From assembly GCA_021801025.1 (NCBI GenBank), contig JAJYYK010000008.1, positions 1 to 64,000 of the forward strand: DNA of 64,000 nucleotides, in the 5' to 3' direction. A program made the position numbers and the translations under genes. Below are positions 46,891-57,705 of the stretch, in pieces (position 1 is the stretch's first letter; each line of letters starts with the position of its first letter). This DNA is from Pseudomonadota bacterium (GTDB lineage: Bacteria > Pseudomonadota > Gammaproteobacteria > Burkholderiales > Sulfuriferulaceae). The notes below the pieces were generated by a model. It searched no databases and was not told where the DNA came from. It was given only the letters and a program-made list of their open reading frames with translations.

Positions 46891-47766
46891 TCAGGGCTTA
46901 CCGCCTTTGGGCGAATTCATGTATTGAAAGAAAGGCGAATGCGGATCCAGAAGCAGAATATCACTCTTGTTTTTAAAGCTTTCCCGGTAAGCACTCAGGC
47001 TGCGGTAAAAAGCATAAAACTCCGGATTGGCTTTGTAGGCAGCTGCATAAATCGCACTGGATTGGGCATCGCCTTCACCTTTGATCTCTTGGGCATTGCG
47101 GTAGGCATCAGCAATGATGACTTCACGTTGACGGTCTGCATCGGCACGAATCTGCTCAGCCTCGGCTGTGCCAGTGGAGCGCAGTTTGTTCGCGACACTG
47201 GTGCGTTCGGCTTCCATACGGCTATAGACTGAGTCGCTGACTTCCTTCGGCAAGTCAACGTGTTTGATGCGTACGTCAATGACCTGGACGCCAATTGACC
47301 GTGCATCCAAATCCGCTTTGGTACGTAAATTGTCGGTAATCTGATCGCGTTCGCCCGACACCACGTCGTGGATGGTACGCTGGCCAATTTCAGCACGTAA
47401 CCCGTCATTGATGGTTTGTTGTAAACGAGTCTGGGCACGCGTTTCGTCACCGCCCACGCTGACATAATATTGTCGGACATTCATAATGCGCCATTTGGCA
47501 AAGTAATCCACCAAGACGTTTTTCTTCTCTGAGGTGATGAAACGGTCAGGGTTGGTGGGGTCCAGTGTGAGTATGCGCGTGTCAAAAAAACGGATATTTT
47601 GTATCAAAGGCAACTTGAAATACAGGCCCGGCGCGGTGTCCACCGCCACGATTTGTCCCAACTGAAAGACTAAAGCGTTTTCACGCTGATCAACGGTATA
47701 AATTGTTTGGCTGGCCAGAAATATCAAGCCAACCAGGCCGATGATGAAGGGAATAAAGCGCTTCAT
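46891..47766 (-). CDS. hflC: HflC, FtsH protease modulator
   Basis: Prohibitin/SPFH-family membrane protein that forms a cage with HflK around FtsH. The 291-residue protein has one N-terminal membrane anchor (GLVGLIFLASQTIYTVDQRE) and the PHB domain (ENALVFQLGQIVAVDTAPGL). A coiled-coil follows (RMEAERTSVANKLRSTGTAE), then IRADADRQREVIIADAYR. The start overlaps the hflK stop (ATGA). Confidence 0.96.
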   Translation of the reverse strand: MKRFIPFIIGLVGLIFLASQTIYTVDQRENALVFQLGQIVAVDTAPGLYFKLPLIQNIRFFDTRILTLDPTNPDRFITSEKKNVLVDYFAKWRIMNVRQYYVSVGGDETRAQTRLQQTINDGLRAEIGQRTIHDVVSGERDQITDNLRTKADLDARSIGVQVIDVRIKHVDLPKEVSDSVYSRMEAERTSVANKLRSTGTAEAEQIRADADRQREVIIADAYRNAQEIKGEGDAQSSAIYAAAYKANPEFYAFYRSLSAYRESFKNKSDILLLDPHSPFFQYMNSPKGGKP

Positions 47767-48980
47767 GGTCTGTCCTCCCGATCACGACTGCGCATGGCAT
47801 CTTGCGCCACATCGCGTGTGTTGACCCTGATGTCGCCGGTATGGGTATTTCCGGCAGGTGCTGCCGGTATGGGGGCGCCTGCCGCAGTGGCAGCGGGCGT
47901 TGCAGTGCTGGTGGTCGCAACGCGGTTAGCAGATGCCGCAGAGTTGCTTAAGCCGATGAGCTTGTCCAGTGGCAGATAAAGCATTTGCCCACCTGATTTA
48001 TCACCAGTGGTCATGATTTTGGTGGTGTTGGACAAAACCTGTTGCATCGTGTCCAGATACATCCTTTCACGCGTGACCCCAGGTGCTTTGCTGTATTGCG
48101 CCAACACCTGTTTGAAACGGTCGGCATCCCCTGTGGCATCTGCAATCACGGATTGCTTGTAGCCTGCAGCTTCTTCGGTTAAACGTGCTGCAACCCCCCG
48201 AGCTTTCGGAATTACGTCATTGGCATAAGCCTCGCCTTCATTTTTGAGGCGTTCACGATCCTGGCCCGCTTTCACTGCGTCATCAAAGGCAGGTTGTACT
48301 TCTTGCGGCGGCTGTGCATTTTGCAAGGTGACTTTACTGACGTGGATACCTGTCTGATAAAGGTCCAATACGGCTTGTATATGTTTAGCGGCCCGATCAG
48401 CTATGTCTGCTCGTCCTTCATATAGCACATAATCCATTTTGCTTTTACCCACAATTTCACTCATGATGCTTTCAGCAACCTGGCGCACCGCATCATCTGG
48501 AGAACGGTTGTTAAACAGGTAATCTTCAGGATTTTTTATGGTGTACTGGACAGAAAATTGAATATCAACGATGTTTTCATCATCAGTCAGCATGAGTGAT
48601 TCTTTGAGTAATTTATTCTGCACATTCTCACGGTAACCAACTTCTACGGTGCGAACTTGCTCAACATTCACCACATTTACTGACTCAATGGGGTAGGGAA
48701 GGTGCCAGTTAAGACCAGGCTGGGTAGTTTCAATCAATTTTCCGAAACGCAGTACGACTCCCCGCTCTCCTGCATCGACGATGTACATGCCAGTAGCCAG
48801 CCATATCGCCACAATGATCAGGAGCGCAACAGGAATTATGAATACAGGGACCGGTCTATTGGGTTTGGGATTTTTTACTCCAAACAGGCTGTTCAATTTA
48901 TCGTTGAACTTGCGCCATAGTTCGTCCAAATCGGGTGGGCCGTCATTTTTTTTGCCCCAATCAGGGTCATTCCATGCCAT
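47763..48980 (-). CDS. hflK: HflK, FtsH protease modulator
   Basis: Partner of HflC. The 405-residue protein has a short hydrophilic N-terminus (MAWNDPDWGKKNDGPPDLDE), a membrane segment (VFIIPVALLIIVAIWLATG), the PHB domain starting GERGVVLRFGK, coiled-coil, and an Ala-rich C-terminal tail (ATAAGAPIPAAPAGN). It starts two bases past hflX. Confidence 0.96.
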   Translation of the reverse strand: MAWNDPDWGKKNDGPPDLDELWRKFNDKLNSLFGVKNPKPNRPVPVFIIPVALLIIVAIWLATGMYIVDAGERGVVLRFGKLIETTQPGLNWHLPYPIESVNVVNVEQVRTVEVGYRENVQNKLLKESLMLTDDENIVDIQFSVQYTIKNPEDYLFNNRSPDDAVRQVAESIMSEIVGKSKMDYVLYEGRADIADRAAKHIQAVLDLYQTGIHVSKVTLQNAQPPQEVQPAFDDAVKAGQDRERLKNEGEAYANDVIPKARGVAARLTEEAAGYKQSVIADATGDADRFKQVLAQYSKAPGVTRERMYLDTMQQVLSNTTKIMTTGDKSGGQMLYLPLDKLIGLSNSAASANRVATTSTATPAATAAGAPIPAAPAGNTHTGDIRVNTRDVAQDAMRSRDREDRP

Positions 48981-48982
48981 GC

Positions 48983-50134
48983 TTAATCCAATTCTGGGTG
49001 ATATTCATTGTCAAATGCAAGCGCAGTGTTGTTTGCCGATTGCGTAAATTCTTGTCGGGCGGCGCTCAGTGCGGCACGTAAGGCCTGGAGGCCTGCACCG
49101 GATTGCGCACTAAGCCGGACGGCTGCGATTCTACCATATTCATTTTGCTCAATGCCGGGTGTGCTGGCACATAAGTCAATTTTGTTGAAAATAAGCCATT
49201 GTGGGATGTCGTCTGCACCGATTTCTTTTAATACCTTGTTTACGGCCTGGATATGTTGCTCACGCATGGGATTGGATGCATCGACTACGTGCAGCAGTAA
49301 ATCAGCCTGTCGGGTTTCTTCCAGCGTGGCATGAAAACTTTTGACCAGAGTATGGGGCAGCCCGGTAATAAAACCAACGGTGTCCGACAGGACGAGTTCA
49401 CCCACACCGGGTAAAAACAATTGTCGGGTGGTGGTGTCCAGTGTGGCGAACAATTGATCCGCGACATAAGCTTTCGCATGGGTCAATTGATTGAACAAGG
49501 TGGATTTTCCCGCATTAGTGTACCCCACCAGTGATACAGACATGATTCGCCGCCGACTGCGGCCGCGTCGCTGCACCCCATGTTGACATTGAACTTTGGC
49601 CAATCGGGTTTTGAGTAATTTTACCCGTTTACCGATCAGTCGGCGATCGGTTTCCAATTGGGTTTCGCCGGGGCCGCGTAAGCCAATGCCGCCTTTTTGG
49701 CGCTCCAGGTGAGTCCAGCCGCGTACCAAACGGGTGGATAAATGTGCCAGCTGAGCTAATTCGACTTGTAAAATACCTTCAGAACTTTTGGCACGACCCG
49801 CGAAAATATCCAAAATGAGCGTAGTACGGTCAACCACGCGACATTGCAAGGCGCGTTCCAGATTGCGTTCCTGTGCGGGGGAGATGGCATGGTTAAATAC
49901 CACCAGATCGGCTGAGGTTGTCTGAACCATGGCGGCGATTTCTTCTACTTTACCTTTGCCCGCAAACAATGCAGGGTCAGGTCTTGCGCGTCGCCCCTCT
50001 ACGGTACCGACAACTTCCAGTCCTGCACTGTGCGCCAACAAAATGAGTTCAGTCAAACTGTCCTGGTAATTTGCTTCGCCGGTATCAATGCTGGCAATCA
50101 AGCTGCGTTCGCCACCTTTGTGCCGTTCAAACAT
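48983..50134 (-). CDS. hflX: Ribosome-associated GTPase HflX
   Basis: Splits stalled 70S ribosomes. The 383-residue protein has the HflX-specific N-terminal domain (GKGKVEEIAAMVQTTSADLV, NHAISPAQERNLERALQCRV), the coiled region ending GIGLRGPGETQLETDRRL, and the GTPase domain: GYTNAGKSTLFNQLT, DTVGFI and FNKIDL. The start at 50134 (MFERHKGGERS) is preferred over 50161. Usual neighbour of hfq. Confidence 0.95.
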   Translation of the reverse strand: MFERHKGGERSLIASIDTGEANYQDSLTELILLAHSAGLEVVGTVEGRRARPDPALFAGKGKVEEIAAMVQTTSADLVVFNHAISPAQERNLERALQCRVVDRTTLILDIFAGRAKSSEGILQVELAQLAHLSTRLVRGWTHLERQKGGIGLRGPGETQLETDRRLIGKRVKLLKTRLAKVQCQHGVQRRGRSRRRIMSVSLVGYTNAGKSTLFNQLTHAKAYVADQLFATLDTTTRQLFLPGVGELVLSDTVGFITGLPHTLVKSFHATLEETRQADLLLHVVDASNPMREQHIQAVNKVLKEIGADDIPQWLIFNKIDLCASTPGIEQNEYGRIAAVRLSAQSGAGLQALRAALSAARQEFTQSANNTALAFDNEYHPELD

Positions 50135-50397
50135 GGGCACAAACCCCGAACTGAATGGCAAAAATACTGCCTGGAGTGTCGTGTTGGAGCAGGGAGCGGT
50201 GACGGTGTGATAGATTCATTATTCCAATTCTCAACAGATCACGATCATGGCATTCACTTCATGTTGAGGTACAAATTTTTAATCCTCGACTAACTATATG
50301 GTGAACTGAAATGGATGAGCGGCAATTTAACATGGTGAAGCGCTGTCAGGTTAAGACAGGAAAACGGAATACACGCAATACCACCCTGAAAATTTGA

Positions 50398-50649
50398 CTA
50401 AATGTCCTGATGGTTATTTAAGGGCACTGCCCGCGACGGAACAATGGTGGAAATAGCGTGTTTATAAACCATTTGTGTAACCATATTTTTGAGGAGTATC
50501 ACATATTGATCATAAGATTCAATTTGTCCTTGCAGTTTAATGCCATTGACCAGATAGACTGATACCGGAATTTGATCTTTGCGCAAACTGTTCAAAAAAG
50601 GGTCTTGGAGCAATAACGCTTTAGATTTATTTGGTTTTGTAATAATCAT
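50398..50649 (-). CDS. hfq: RNA chaperone Hfq
   Basis: Sm-like hexamer that pairs small RNAs with mRNAs. The 83-residue protein has Sm1 ([40 protein letters not shown]) and Sm2 ([14 protein letters not shown]). The start is [18 protein letters not shown] at 50649; an adjacent ATG at 50652 would add one Met. The C-terminal tail is very short compared with enterobacterial Hfq. The 248-bp gap to hflX holds no gene. Confidence 0.96.
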   Translation of the reverse strand: MIITKPNKSKALLLQDPFLNSLRKDQIPVSVYLVNGIKLQGQIESYDQYVILLKNMVTQMVYKHAISTIVPSRAVPLNNHQDI

Positions 50650-50830
50650 CATGAGTAACCCGATTGGAGCGATTTGGACGCTGACTAAGTGTAGCAACTA
50701 TTTTAACCTGATTTTTACATCAATGGCGTGTACTGAGCGCGCTATTTGTGTCACGATAACCACAATATGATCTGATAAACTTGATGTGCTGGGATCTCGC
50801 TGTAAAAACGGCTTAAAATGGAGCGGAAAA

Positions 50831-52489
50831 ATGCCTGATTGTACTGAACTGAATGTTTGGGGAGAATTGGTTGCACACCAGAAAGTGATGCGTGCTGTGA
50901 GTATGCGGACTTTGTTTTCCGGGGATACGGAGCGATTTCAGCAATTTAGCCTGATGGTCGGCGGGATATTCCTGGATTACTCCAAACATCTGGTGAATGT
51001 GGAAACCATGAACTTGTTGATGACATTGGCGCGAGAATCCGGCGTCACTGAAGCAACGCGTGCCATGTTTAACGGTGAAAAAATCAATACAACGGAAAAT
51101 CGGGCCGTGTTGCATACCGCTTTGCGTGCCAGTCAATGCGCCGGACGCGATGTATTGGTCGATGGCAAGGCGGTTTTGCCACAGATCAGTGAAGTGCTGA
51201 GCCATATGCGCACATTTACGCAGCACGTACGTGACGGTCATTGGCTGGGCTATACGGGCCGACGTATTACCGATGTTGTGAATATCGGCATCGGTGGATC
51301 GGATCTCGGTCCGGCCATGGTCACGCAAGCCCTGCGACCTTACTGGCAAACGGGATTGACAGCCCATTTTGTTTCTAACGTTGATCCTTCCCACATCGTT
51401 GAAACGTTAGCGAAAGTTCAAGCGGAAACCACGTTATTTATTGTGGCATCCAAGTCGTTTGGTACGCCAGAAACGCTGTTGAATGCGCAGGTGGCGCGTC
51501 AGTGGTTGCTGGAACAGGCTCAAGATGAAAAAGCTGTTGCACGTCATTTCGTTGCGGTGTCTACCCATACTGAAAAAGTGAAGGCCTTTGGTATTGACGC
51601 TGCCAATATGTTTGGTTTTTGGGATTGGGTCGGTGGGCGATATTCGGTGTGGTCGGCAGTGGGGTTGTCTGTGGCCTTAATGGTGGGAATGGACAGGTTT
51701 GAGCAATTGCTTGCCGGTGCCTGCGAAATGGATGCGCATTTCCTCACCGCCCCGCTGGATCAGAATATGCCTGTCATCATGGCGTTGCTGGGCATCTGGT
51801 ACAACGATTTTTGGGGTGCGCAATGCCACGCGGTATTTCCTTATGATCAATATCTGGCACGCTTCCCGGCTTATCTGCAGCAACTGGACATGGAAAGCAA
51901 TGGCAAGGGCGTCAGCCGCAATGGTAAAGCAGTTCGTTGCACCACGGGGCCCGTGGTTTGGGGCGAGCCCGGCACCAATGGACAACATGCTTTTTATCAA
52001 TTATTGCATCAAGGCACCCGATTGATTCCGGTAGATTTTCTGGCGGCAGCGGAATCCCGGCGTCCATTGGGACATCAACATGAAACCTTGTTGGCCAATT
52101 GTTTTGCGCAAAGTAAAGCCCTCATGCTGGGCAAAACCGCAGAGGAGGTTGAAATCGAATTGCGCGCCTCGGGCCTCAGTGGCGAAGTCTTGCAGGCACT
52201 GCTCCCGCACAAGGTGTTTCCGGGCAACCGACCCTCCAGCACACTGCTTTACCGCAAGCTCGACCCGTATACTCTGGGTGCTTTGATCTGCTTGTATGAG
52301 CATAAGGTTTTTGTGCAGGGCGTTATTTGGCAGATCAACTCTTTTGATCAATGGGGGGTGGAATTGGGCAAACAGTTGGCTGTATCGATTGAACAAGACC
52401 TGCTCGAATCGGGCCACACACTGGCGCATGACGCCTCCACCAATGGTTTGATTGAGTTATTTCATGCGCTCAGGGATGGCGGTGAGTGA
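50831..52489 (+). CDS. pgi: Glucose-6-phosphate isomerase
   Basis: Interconverts glucose-6-P and fructose-6-P. The 552-residue protein has [57 protein letters not shown] and [15 protein letters not shown]. The start at 50831 has GGAGCGG upstream; the longer reading from 50786 lacks one. It is divergent from hfq and converges on hypE with a 60-bp gap and no clear terminator. Confidence 0.97.
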   Translation: MPDCTELNVWGELVAHQKVMRAVSMRTLFSGDTERFQQFSLMVGGIFLDYSKHLVNVETMNLLMTLARESGVTEATRAMFNGEKINTTENRAVLHTALRASQCAGRDVLVDGKAVLPQISEVLSHMRTFTQHVRDGHWLGYTGRRITDVVNIGIGGSDLGPAMVTQALRPYWQTGLTAHFVSNVDPSHIVETLAKVQAETTLFIVASKSFGTPETLLNAQVARQWLLEQAQDEKAVARHFVAVSTHTEKVKAFGIDAANMFGFWDWVGGRYSVWSAVGLSVALMVGMDRFEQLLAGACEMDAHFLTAPLDQNMPVIMALLGIWYNDFWGAQCHAVFPYDQYLARFPAYLQQLDMESNGKGVSRNGKAVRCTTGPVVWGEPGTNGQHAFYQLLHQGTRLIPVDFLAAAESRRPLGHQHETLLANCFAQSKALMLGKTAEEVEIELRASGLSGEVLQALLPHKVFPGNRPSSTLLYRKLDPYTLGALICLYEHKVFVQGVIWQINSFDQWGVELGKQLAVSIEQDLLESGHTLAHDASTNGLIELFHALRDGGE

Positions 52490-52549
52490 CGATTTTAGCA
52501 CCTTGGACAAAAATCTGCGGGTTTTAAGTGCTGATACAGACAACCGTTT

Positions 52550-53554
52550 TTAACAAATTCGCGGTAAGGGATCGTCTTCCAGCTCGTCCAGTATGCGTGT
52601 TCCGCCTAAAGGTGTATGCAGCACCACCTGTACCCGACCGGTCCGCATGTGACCGATTAACGCAGCATCCTGCCCATCAGGCAATGCACGCCATGCGGCA
52701 AGTGCTGCTACGGCATCATCCTGTGCCACGACGGCCACCACCCGACCTTCACAAGCCAGATAATAGGGGTCATAACCTAGCATTTCGCAAACCGCTGTCA
52801 CCTGATCGCGTACCGGGATGGCGGTCTGTTGCAAGTCGGCTTGCAATCCGGTAGCACGGCTCATTTCGTGCACCACAGTAGCCAGACCACCACGTGTGGG
52901 ATCACGCATGAAACGCAGACCGGGCAAACCCAGTAATGCTTGCGTCAACGGCAATACACTGGCGCAATCCGAAGTCAGTTCCCCTTTGAGTCCAAACTGT
53001 TCTCGTGCCAGCATTACCGCGATGCCGTGGTCGCCGACCGGTCCGGATACCAATATCGCATCGCCCGTACGGATATGCTGCATACCCAGTTCCACATTCC
53101 GCGTACGCACGCCGATACCTGCAGTCGCCAGATAGAGTCCTCCGCCTTCGCCACGCCGCACCACTTTGGTATCGCCCGCCGTAACCACCACGCCCGCTCC
53201 TCTGGCAGCACGTGCCAAGCTGGCAATGATGCGATCCAGTTGTACCAGCGGCAGGCCTTCCTCGATGAAGGCGTTCAGCGATAAATAGCGCGGCGTTGCA
53301 CCGGAGACCGCCAGATCGTTGACGGTGCCATGCACTGCCAGACTGCCGATATCCCCACCGGGAAATTCCAGCGGCTGTACGGTAAAACCGTCAGTGGTAA
53401 ACATGAGCTCACCTGCATCCCAGGGTAATCGCGCTGCATCGGCATTCACATCCAGCAGCGGGTTGCCCAGATGACGGGCAAAAACATCTTCGATCAACTC
53501 GCGCATATAGCGTCCGCCATTGCCGTGTGCCAGCGTGATATAAGTATCAGTCAT
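52550..53554 (-). CDS. hypE: Hydrogenase maturation protein HypE
   Basis: Dehydrates the carbamoyl group taken from HypF to make the cyanide ligand of the NiFe site. The 334-residue PurM-like ATPase ends with the modified Cys motif PRIC. GNGGRYMRELIEDVF, TTDGFTVQPLEFPGGDIGSL and GTVNDLAVSGATP are present. The start overlaps the hypF stop by eight bases. Last gene of the hypCABDFE operon. Confidence 0.97.
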   Translation of the reverse strand: MTDTYITLAHGNGGRYMRELIEDVFARHLGNPLLDVNADAARLPWDAGELMFTTDGFTVQPLEFPGGDIGSLAVHGTVNDLAVSGATPRYLSLNAFIEEGLPLVQLDRIIASLARAARGAGVVVTAGDTKVVRRGEGGGLYLATAGIGVRTRNVELGMQHIRTGDAILVSGPVGDHGIAVMLAREQFGLKGELTSDCASVLPLTQALLGLPGLRFMRDPTRGGLATVVHEMSRATGLQADLQQTAIPVRDQVTAVCEMLGYDPYYLACEGRVVAVVAQDDAVAALAAWRALPDGQDAALIGHMRTGRVQVVLHTPLGGTRILDELEDDPLPRIC

Positions 53555-55775
53555 GTCGGTATCCCGTTTCTATAATTTGGCCAAAGCTGATCCCACCATC
53601 ATTGATGGGTATGTTTTGCGTCAGTCTGACTTGCAAACCAGCGGAGGTAAGTAAACTGACCACCTGTTCGGTGAGCCTGCGATTCTGGAATACACCGCCA
53701 GCCAGCCCGATGCATTGTATTGTATGCGTCGCCTGTATGGCCTGTGTTTGCGCCAGCAGTGCATGTGCAAGGCTGGTATGAAACAAATCCGCACGCTGAT
53801 GGGTGCTTAACGCCCGGTTGATCAGCATCGGGATTAACGGTGCCCAATCGGTGCGCCATACACCCTGTTCATCGCGATTCAGCGGAAGGGGGATTGCATC
53901 GCACGTGTCGTCGCGACACGCGGCTTCCAGCCACATCGGTCCCTGCCCCTCAAAACTGGTATGGTGAATCAGGCCAGTAAAGGCTGCTGCGGCGTCAAAC
54001 AAACGGCCAACCGCTGACGTTTGTTGTGTATTGATGCGTCGCTGCCAGACGGCATGTATCAGTTCCGGGTTCGCTGGTAAACCTGTCCACCCAGTTCCGG
54101 TTTCCCATGCCAGCGCTGCCGCAGCACGCCATGGCTCGTGTCCGACCGCATCGCCACCGGACACATAAAAAGGGCGCATGCTTGCTGTCCGTACCCATTT
54201 GCCCGGGCTGCCGAACAGTGCCTCGCCGCCCCACATTGTGCCATCTTCTCCATAACCCACGCCATCCCAGGTGAATATGAGCCAATTGTCGATGTCGGGA
54301 TATTCTCCAGCCAATGCCGAAGCGTGGGCGCGATGGTGAAAAACCGTGGTCAGCAACAAGCCACTGGCTCGCGCCCAGCGGGAGCTGGCATAGCCGGCGT
54401 GCGCATCGCATACCACGCGGGTGGGCGTGACGCGGTACAGTTTCTGTAAATCGCCAATCACCTGTTCAAATATCGCCATTGACCGCAATGAACCCAGGTC
54501 GCCGATATGCGGTGAAATTACCACTCGCTGATTCCAGGCCAGTGCGATGGTATTTTTGGTGTGTCCACCCACTGCCAGTAGTGGTGTTTCCAGCGCAAAC
54601 GGCAAACTCATTTCCAGCGGGGCTGTGCCGCGTCCCAGCCGCAATGGTCGCGCTACACCTGCGCTCACCCGGAAGACGGGATCGTCGGCGGGGCGCACAA
54701 TGGGTCGGTCATGATGCAGAAATGCATCGGCCACCCCGGTTAATCTTGTTTCAACTTCAGCGTTGTCGGTCAGCACCGGTTCGCCACTGAGATTGGCAGA
54801 AGTCGCCACGAGCGGTGCAGCGAAATCGGCGAGCAGCAAATGGTGCAATGGGCTATAGGGCAGCATCGCCCCGATTTCTGTCAGTCCCGGGGCCAATTGT
54901 GGCGCAAGCGGGCTGTCAGCGCGTAGTTTTAGTACAAGTACAGGACGCAGCGGACTGGACAAAAATACCGCTTCGTCATCACTCAGTACTGCGGTGCGGC
55001 GCACGCTTGCCAGATCAGGGAACATCACCGCCAGGGGCTTATGCGGTCGTACTTTGCGGTCACGCAAACGCAGTACTGCCGCTTCAGATCCGGCGTCACA
55101 CATGAAATGGTAGCCTCCCACACCCTTCACCGCCACAATCAGACCGGCGCGCAATGCCGTGACCGCAGCGGCCAGTGCGGCCTCGCTGACGAATGTGTCT
55201 TCGCTATTTTTGAACAGGCATTGCGGCCCACATTGCGGACAGGCAACCGGTTCGGCATGGAATCGACGATCCTGTGGGTTGTCATACTCTGCACGGCAGG
55301 CAGCGCACAATACAAAATCGCGCATACTGGTGGCGGCGCGATCATAAGGCAGTTGTTCGATCAACGTGTAGCGTGGGCCACACTGGGTACAATTGATAAA
55401 CGGATAACGGTAACGGCGATCTTGCGGGTCAAACAATTCGGCCAGACACGCATCACAAGTAAAGTAATCCGGCGGCACATGAATGTCGGGTTGTGCATTG
55501 CTGACACTGGGGCGGATAGTAAAGTCGATGATGCCGGTGGCAGGTACGGGTATCTGTTCGAGAATATGGGGTTGCGACAGCGGTGGCGCTTCAGCCAGCA
55601 AGGCGCTGGCAAACGCAGTCAAATGTTGCGCTGTGCCTTCGACAAGAATATCTACCTGACCCAGTCTGTTTTGTACCCAGCCGTTTAATCTGAAATGCTG
55701 CGCCAGACGGTACACAAAGGGACGAAAACCTACGCCCTGAACCCGACCGGATACCACGAAATGGGTAGCCAGCAT
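53547..55775 (-). CDS. hypF: Carbamoyltransferase HypF
   Basis: Uses carbamoyl phosphate to load HypE. The 742-residue protein has an acylphosphatase domain (SGRVQGVGFRPFVYRL), two zinc-finger pairs (CDACLAELFDPQDRRYRYPF, INCTQCGPRYT, CAACRAEYDN, VACPQCGPQ), a YrdC domain and the Kae1-like carbamoyltransferase (VCDAHAGYASSRWA, HHRAHASALAGEY, GLAGGVFQNRRL). The start at 55775 (MLATHFVVS) lies six bases past hypD. Confidence 0.96.
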   Translation of the reverse strand: MLATHFVVSGRVQGVGFRPFVYRLAQHFRLNGWVQNRLGQVDILVEGTAQHLTAFASALLAEAPPLSQPHILEQIPVPATGIIDFTIRPSVSNAQPDIHVPPDYFTCDACLAELFDPQDRRYRYPFINCTQCGPRYTLIEQLPYDRAATSMRDFVLCAACRAEYDNPQDRRFHAEPVACPQCGPQCLFKNSEDTFVSEAALAAAVTALRAGLIVAVKGVGGYHFMCDAGSEAAVLRLRDRKVRPHKPLAVMFPDLASVRRTAVLSDDEAVFLSSPLRPVLVLKLRADSPLAPQLAPGLTEIGAMLPYSPLHHLLLADFAAPLVATSANLSGEPVLTDNAEVETRLTGVADAFLHHDRPIVRPADDPVFRVSAGVARPLRLGRGTAPLEMSLPFALETPLLAVGGHTKNTIALAWNQRVVISPHIGDLGSLRSMAIFEQVIGDLQKLYRVTPTRVVCDAHAGYASSRWARASGLLLTTVFHHRAHASALAGEYPDIDNWLIFTWDGVGYGEDGTMWGGEALFGSPGKWVRTASMRPFYVSGGDAVGHEPWRAAAALAWETGTGWTGLPANPELIHAVWQRRINTQQTSAVGRLFDAAAAFTGLIHHTSFEGQGPMWLEAACRDDTCDAIPLPLNRDEQGVWRTDWAPLIPMLINRALSTHQRADLFHTSLAHALLAQTQAIQATHTIQCIGLAGGVFQNRRLTEQVVSLLTSAGLQVRLTQNIPINDGGISFGQIIETGYRHD

Positions 55776-55780
55776 TGGAT

Positions 55781-56881
55781 TCAAGCGACTTTGGCCTCGC
55801 GGACGCCACTTGCCCACCAAATCCTGCAAGCCCCTTCATCCGATACCATACAAGGTCCGACAGGTGCGCGTGGTGTGCAGGCACTGCCGTACAACCGGCA
55901 CTGGTCGGGGTAGATTTTGCCCAGAACGACCTGCGCACAATCGCAACCGGGCGGCATTTGCCCGGCGCGTTTGCGCGCAGGATCATCATAAGCGGGGAAA
56001 TGCAGTCTGGCATCATGGGCGGCCAGCGCTGGTTTCAGGCCGAAGCCGGAAGCCGCAATGACGCCCACGCCGCGCCAGTTGGCATCGACCACATCCATCA
56101 CTTGCGCCAGTTGGCGACGGGCACTGGCATTGCCGGCCGGGCGTACCAGTTCCGGGTAGCAATTATCGAGAAAAGGACGATCAGCCAGCAATTGTCGCAA
56201 TACCGAGTAAGTTGCCGCCAGCAGCGATTCGGGTGTGAACCCGGCGACGGCGGCAGGCAGACTATGCCGAAGAGGCACGAAATTCCATTCGTCCGCGCCC
56301 ATGATGGTGGCGACATGTCCCGGGGCGATGAGTGCATCGAACCCCGGTTGACCGGTTTCCAGCAACATGGCGACAGCTGGCCAGGTAAGCCGGCCAGACA
56401 GCAGTACAGACAAGTTTGGCGGCACACCCGCTGCCAGCATCGCCGCGACCGGCGCGGTGGTGGTTTCAAAACCAGCAGCAAAAAACACCACAGGCATATC
56501 CGGATTGGCGTGAGCAATTTGCACCGCCTCAATCGGGCTGGCAACAGGACGAATATCCGCACCTGCAGCACGCGCAGCATCCAGTGAGCGGGGTTCGTTT
56601 TTGGGTACATTGACCGGTACACGCAACATGTCGCCAAACGCCACCAGGATGACTTTTTCGTGCAGCGCCAGTTGTATGGCCTGATAAACATCCTCTTCCG
56701 GACAGACGCACACCGGGCAACCGGGTCCGGGAATCAGTTCGATATTGTCCGGTAATGCGCCACGCAAACCGGCCATGGTGATGGAACGCTCATGACCGCC
56801 GCATACATTCATGATCTTGACGCGGGCGGGCAGTGCCAGTGCGCGAATTTTTTGTAACCAGTAAGTTGCATCGTGTCCCAT
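55781..56881 (-). CDS. hypD: Hydrogenase maturation protein HypD
   Basis: Scaffold with HypC for building Fe(CN)2CO. The 366-residue protein has a Cys motif near the N-terminus (IMNVCGGHERSI), GPGCPVCVCPEED, a second conserved GFETTTAPVAAML and the C-terminal 4Fe-4S cysteines (PGCDCAQVVLGKIYPDQC). It starts three bases past hypB. Confidence 0.97.
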   Translation of the reverse strand: MGHDATYWLQKIRALALPARVKIMNVCGGHERSITMAGLRGALPDNIELIPGPGCPVCVCPEEDVYQAIQLALHEKVILVAFGDMLRVPVNVPKNEPRSLDAARAAGADIRPVASPIEAVQIAHANPDMPVVFFAAGFETTTAPVAAMLAAGVPPNLSVLLSGRLTWPAVAMLLETGQPGFDALIAPGHVATIMGADEWNFVPLRHSLPAAVAGFTPESLLAATYSVLRQLLADRPFLDNCYPELVRPAGNASARRQLAQVMDVVDANWRGVGVIAASGFGLKPALAAHDARLHFPAYDDPARKRAGQMPPGCDCAQVVLGKIYPDQCRLYGSACTPRAPVGPCMVSDEGACRIWWASGVREAKVA

Positions 56882-56883
56882 GA

Positions 56884-57693
56884 TTAAACCCCGGCGTGAG
56901 TGTGCAGGCGGATACCCTCGGGCTGAATGTGGGGTTTGAGCGTTGCCCCGTCCTGCACGCGAGCACGTTGTGCGGCAAGTTCATGGCGCAACCAGTCGTA
57001 CCAGGCCGCCATGCCTTGCCCCTTGCGTGCAGAAAGCGGTAACAGCGGCACAGTGCTCGCCAATTGGCGTAAACAGTACTCGGCCTTCGCAGGGTCGAAA
57101 TCATCCAGTACCGGCAACAGATCAGTCTTGCTCAATATCACCGCACCGGCAGCACGGAACATGACTGGGTATTTGGCGGGTTTGTCGTCACCCTCCGTCA
57201 CAGACAGCAGCGCGACATTACGATGCTGTCCCAGATCGAAACTCGCCGGGCACACCAGATTGCCGACGTTTTCGATAAACAGGATATCCACGCCGGACAG
57301 GTCCAGATGATGCAAAGCCTCGTGCACCATGTGCGCATCCAGATGGCAGGCACTGCCCGTGGTAACCTGATAAGCAGCCACGCCACGAGCACGAATGCGT
57401 GCGGCATCGTTTTCGGTTTCCAGATCACCCTCGATCACGGCCAGCTTGAATTCGTCCTTGAGCGCGTCGATGGTTGCTTCCAGCAAGGCTGTCTTGCCGG
57501 ACCCAGGGGAAGACATCAGGTTGATGGTGAGGATACCGCGTGCATCAAAATGCGTGCGGTTATGCGCTGCCTGATCATCATTGTGTGCCAGCAGCTTTTT
57601 GAGTACAGAGACCGCACTCGTGCCATTTTTTACCGGTTTGTATGCCAGATGTTTGTTGCCTGGCGTCACATTACAGCCGCAGCTATCGCACAT
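56884..57693 (-). CDS. hypB: Hydrogenase nickel-insertion GTPase HypB
   Basis: Delivers Ni with HypA. The 269-residue protein starts MCDSCGCNVTPG, the high-affinity Ni-binding CxxCGC type. The G-domain has LMSSPGSGKTALLEA, the switch region IEGDLETENDAARI and GNLVCPASFDLGQHRNVAL. A His-rich N-terminal stretch, seen in some HypB, is missing. The start at 57693 is chosen because AAAGGA precedes it. Confidence 0.96.
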   Translation of the reverse strand: MCDSCGCNVTPGNKHLAYKPVKNGTSAVSVLKKLLAHNDDQAAHNRTHFDARGILTINLMSSPGSGKTALLEATIDALKDEFKLAVIEGDLETENDAARIRARGVAAYQVTTGSACHLDAHMVHEALHHLDLSGVDILFIENVGNLVCPASFDLGQHRNVALLSVTEGDDKPAKYPVMFRAAGAVILSKTDLLPVLDDFDPAKAEYCLRQLASTVPLLPLSARKGQGMAAWYDWLRHELAAQRARVQDGATLKPHIQPEGIRLHTHAGV

Positions 57694-57705
57694 GAGCAAT
57701 CCTTT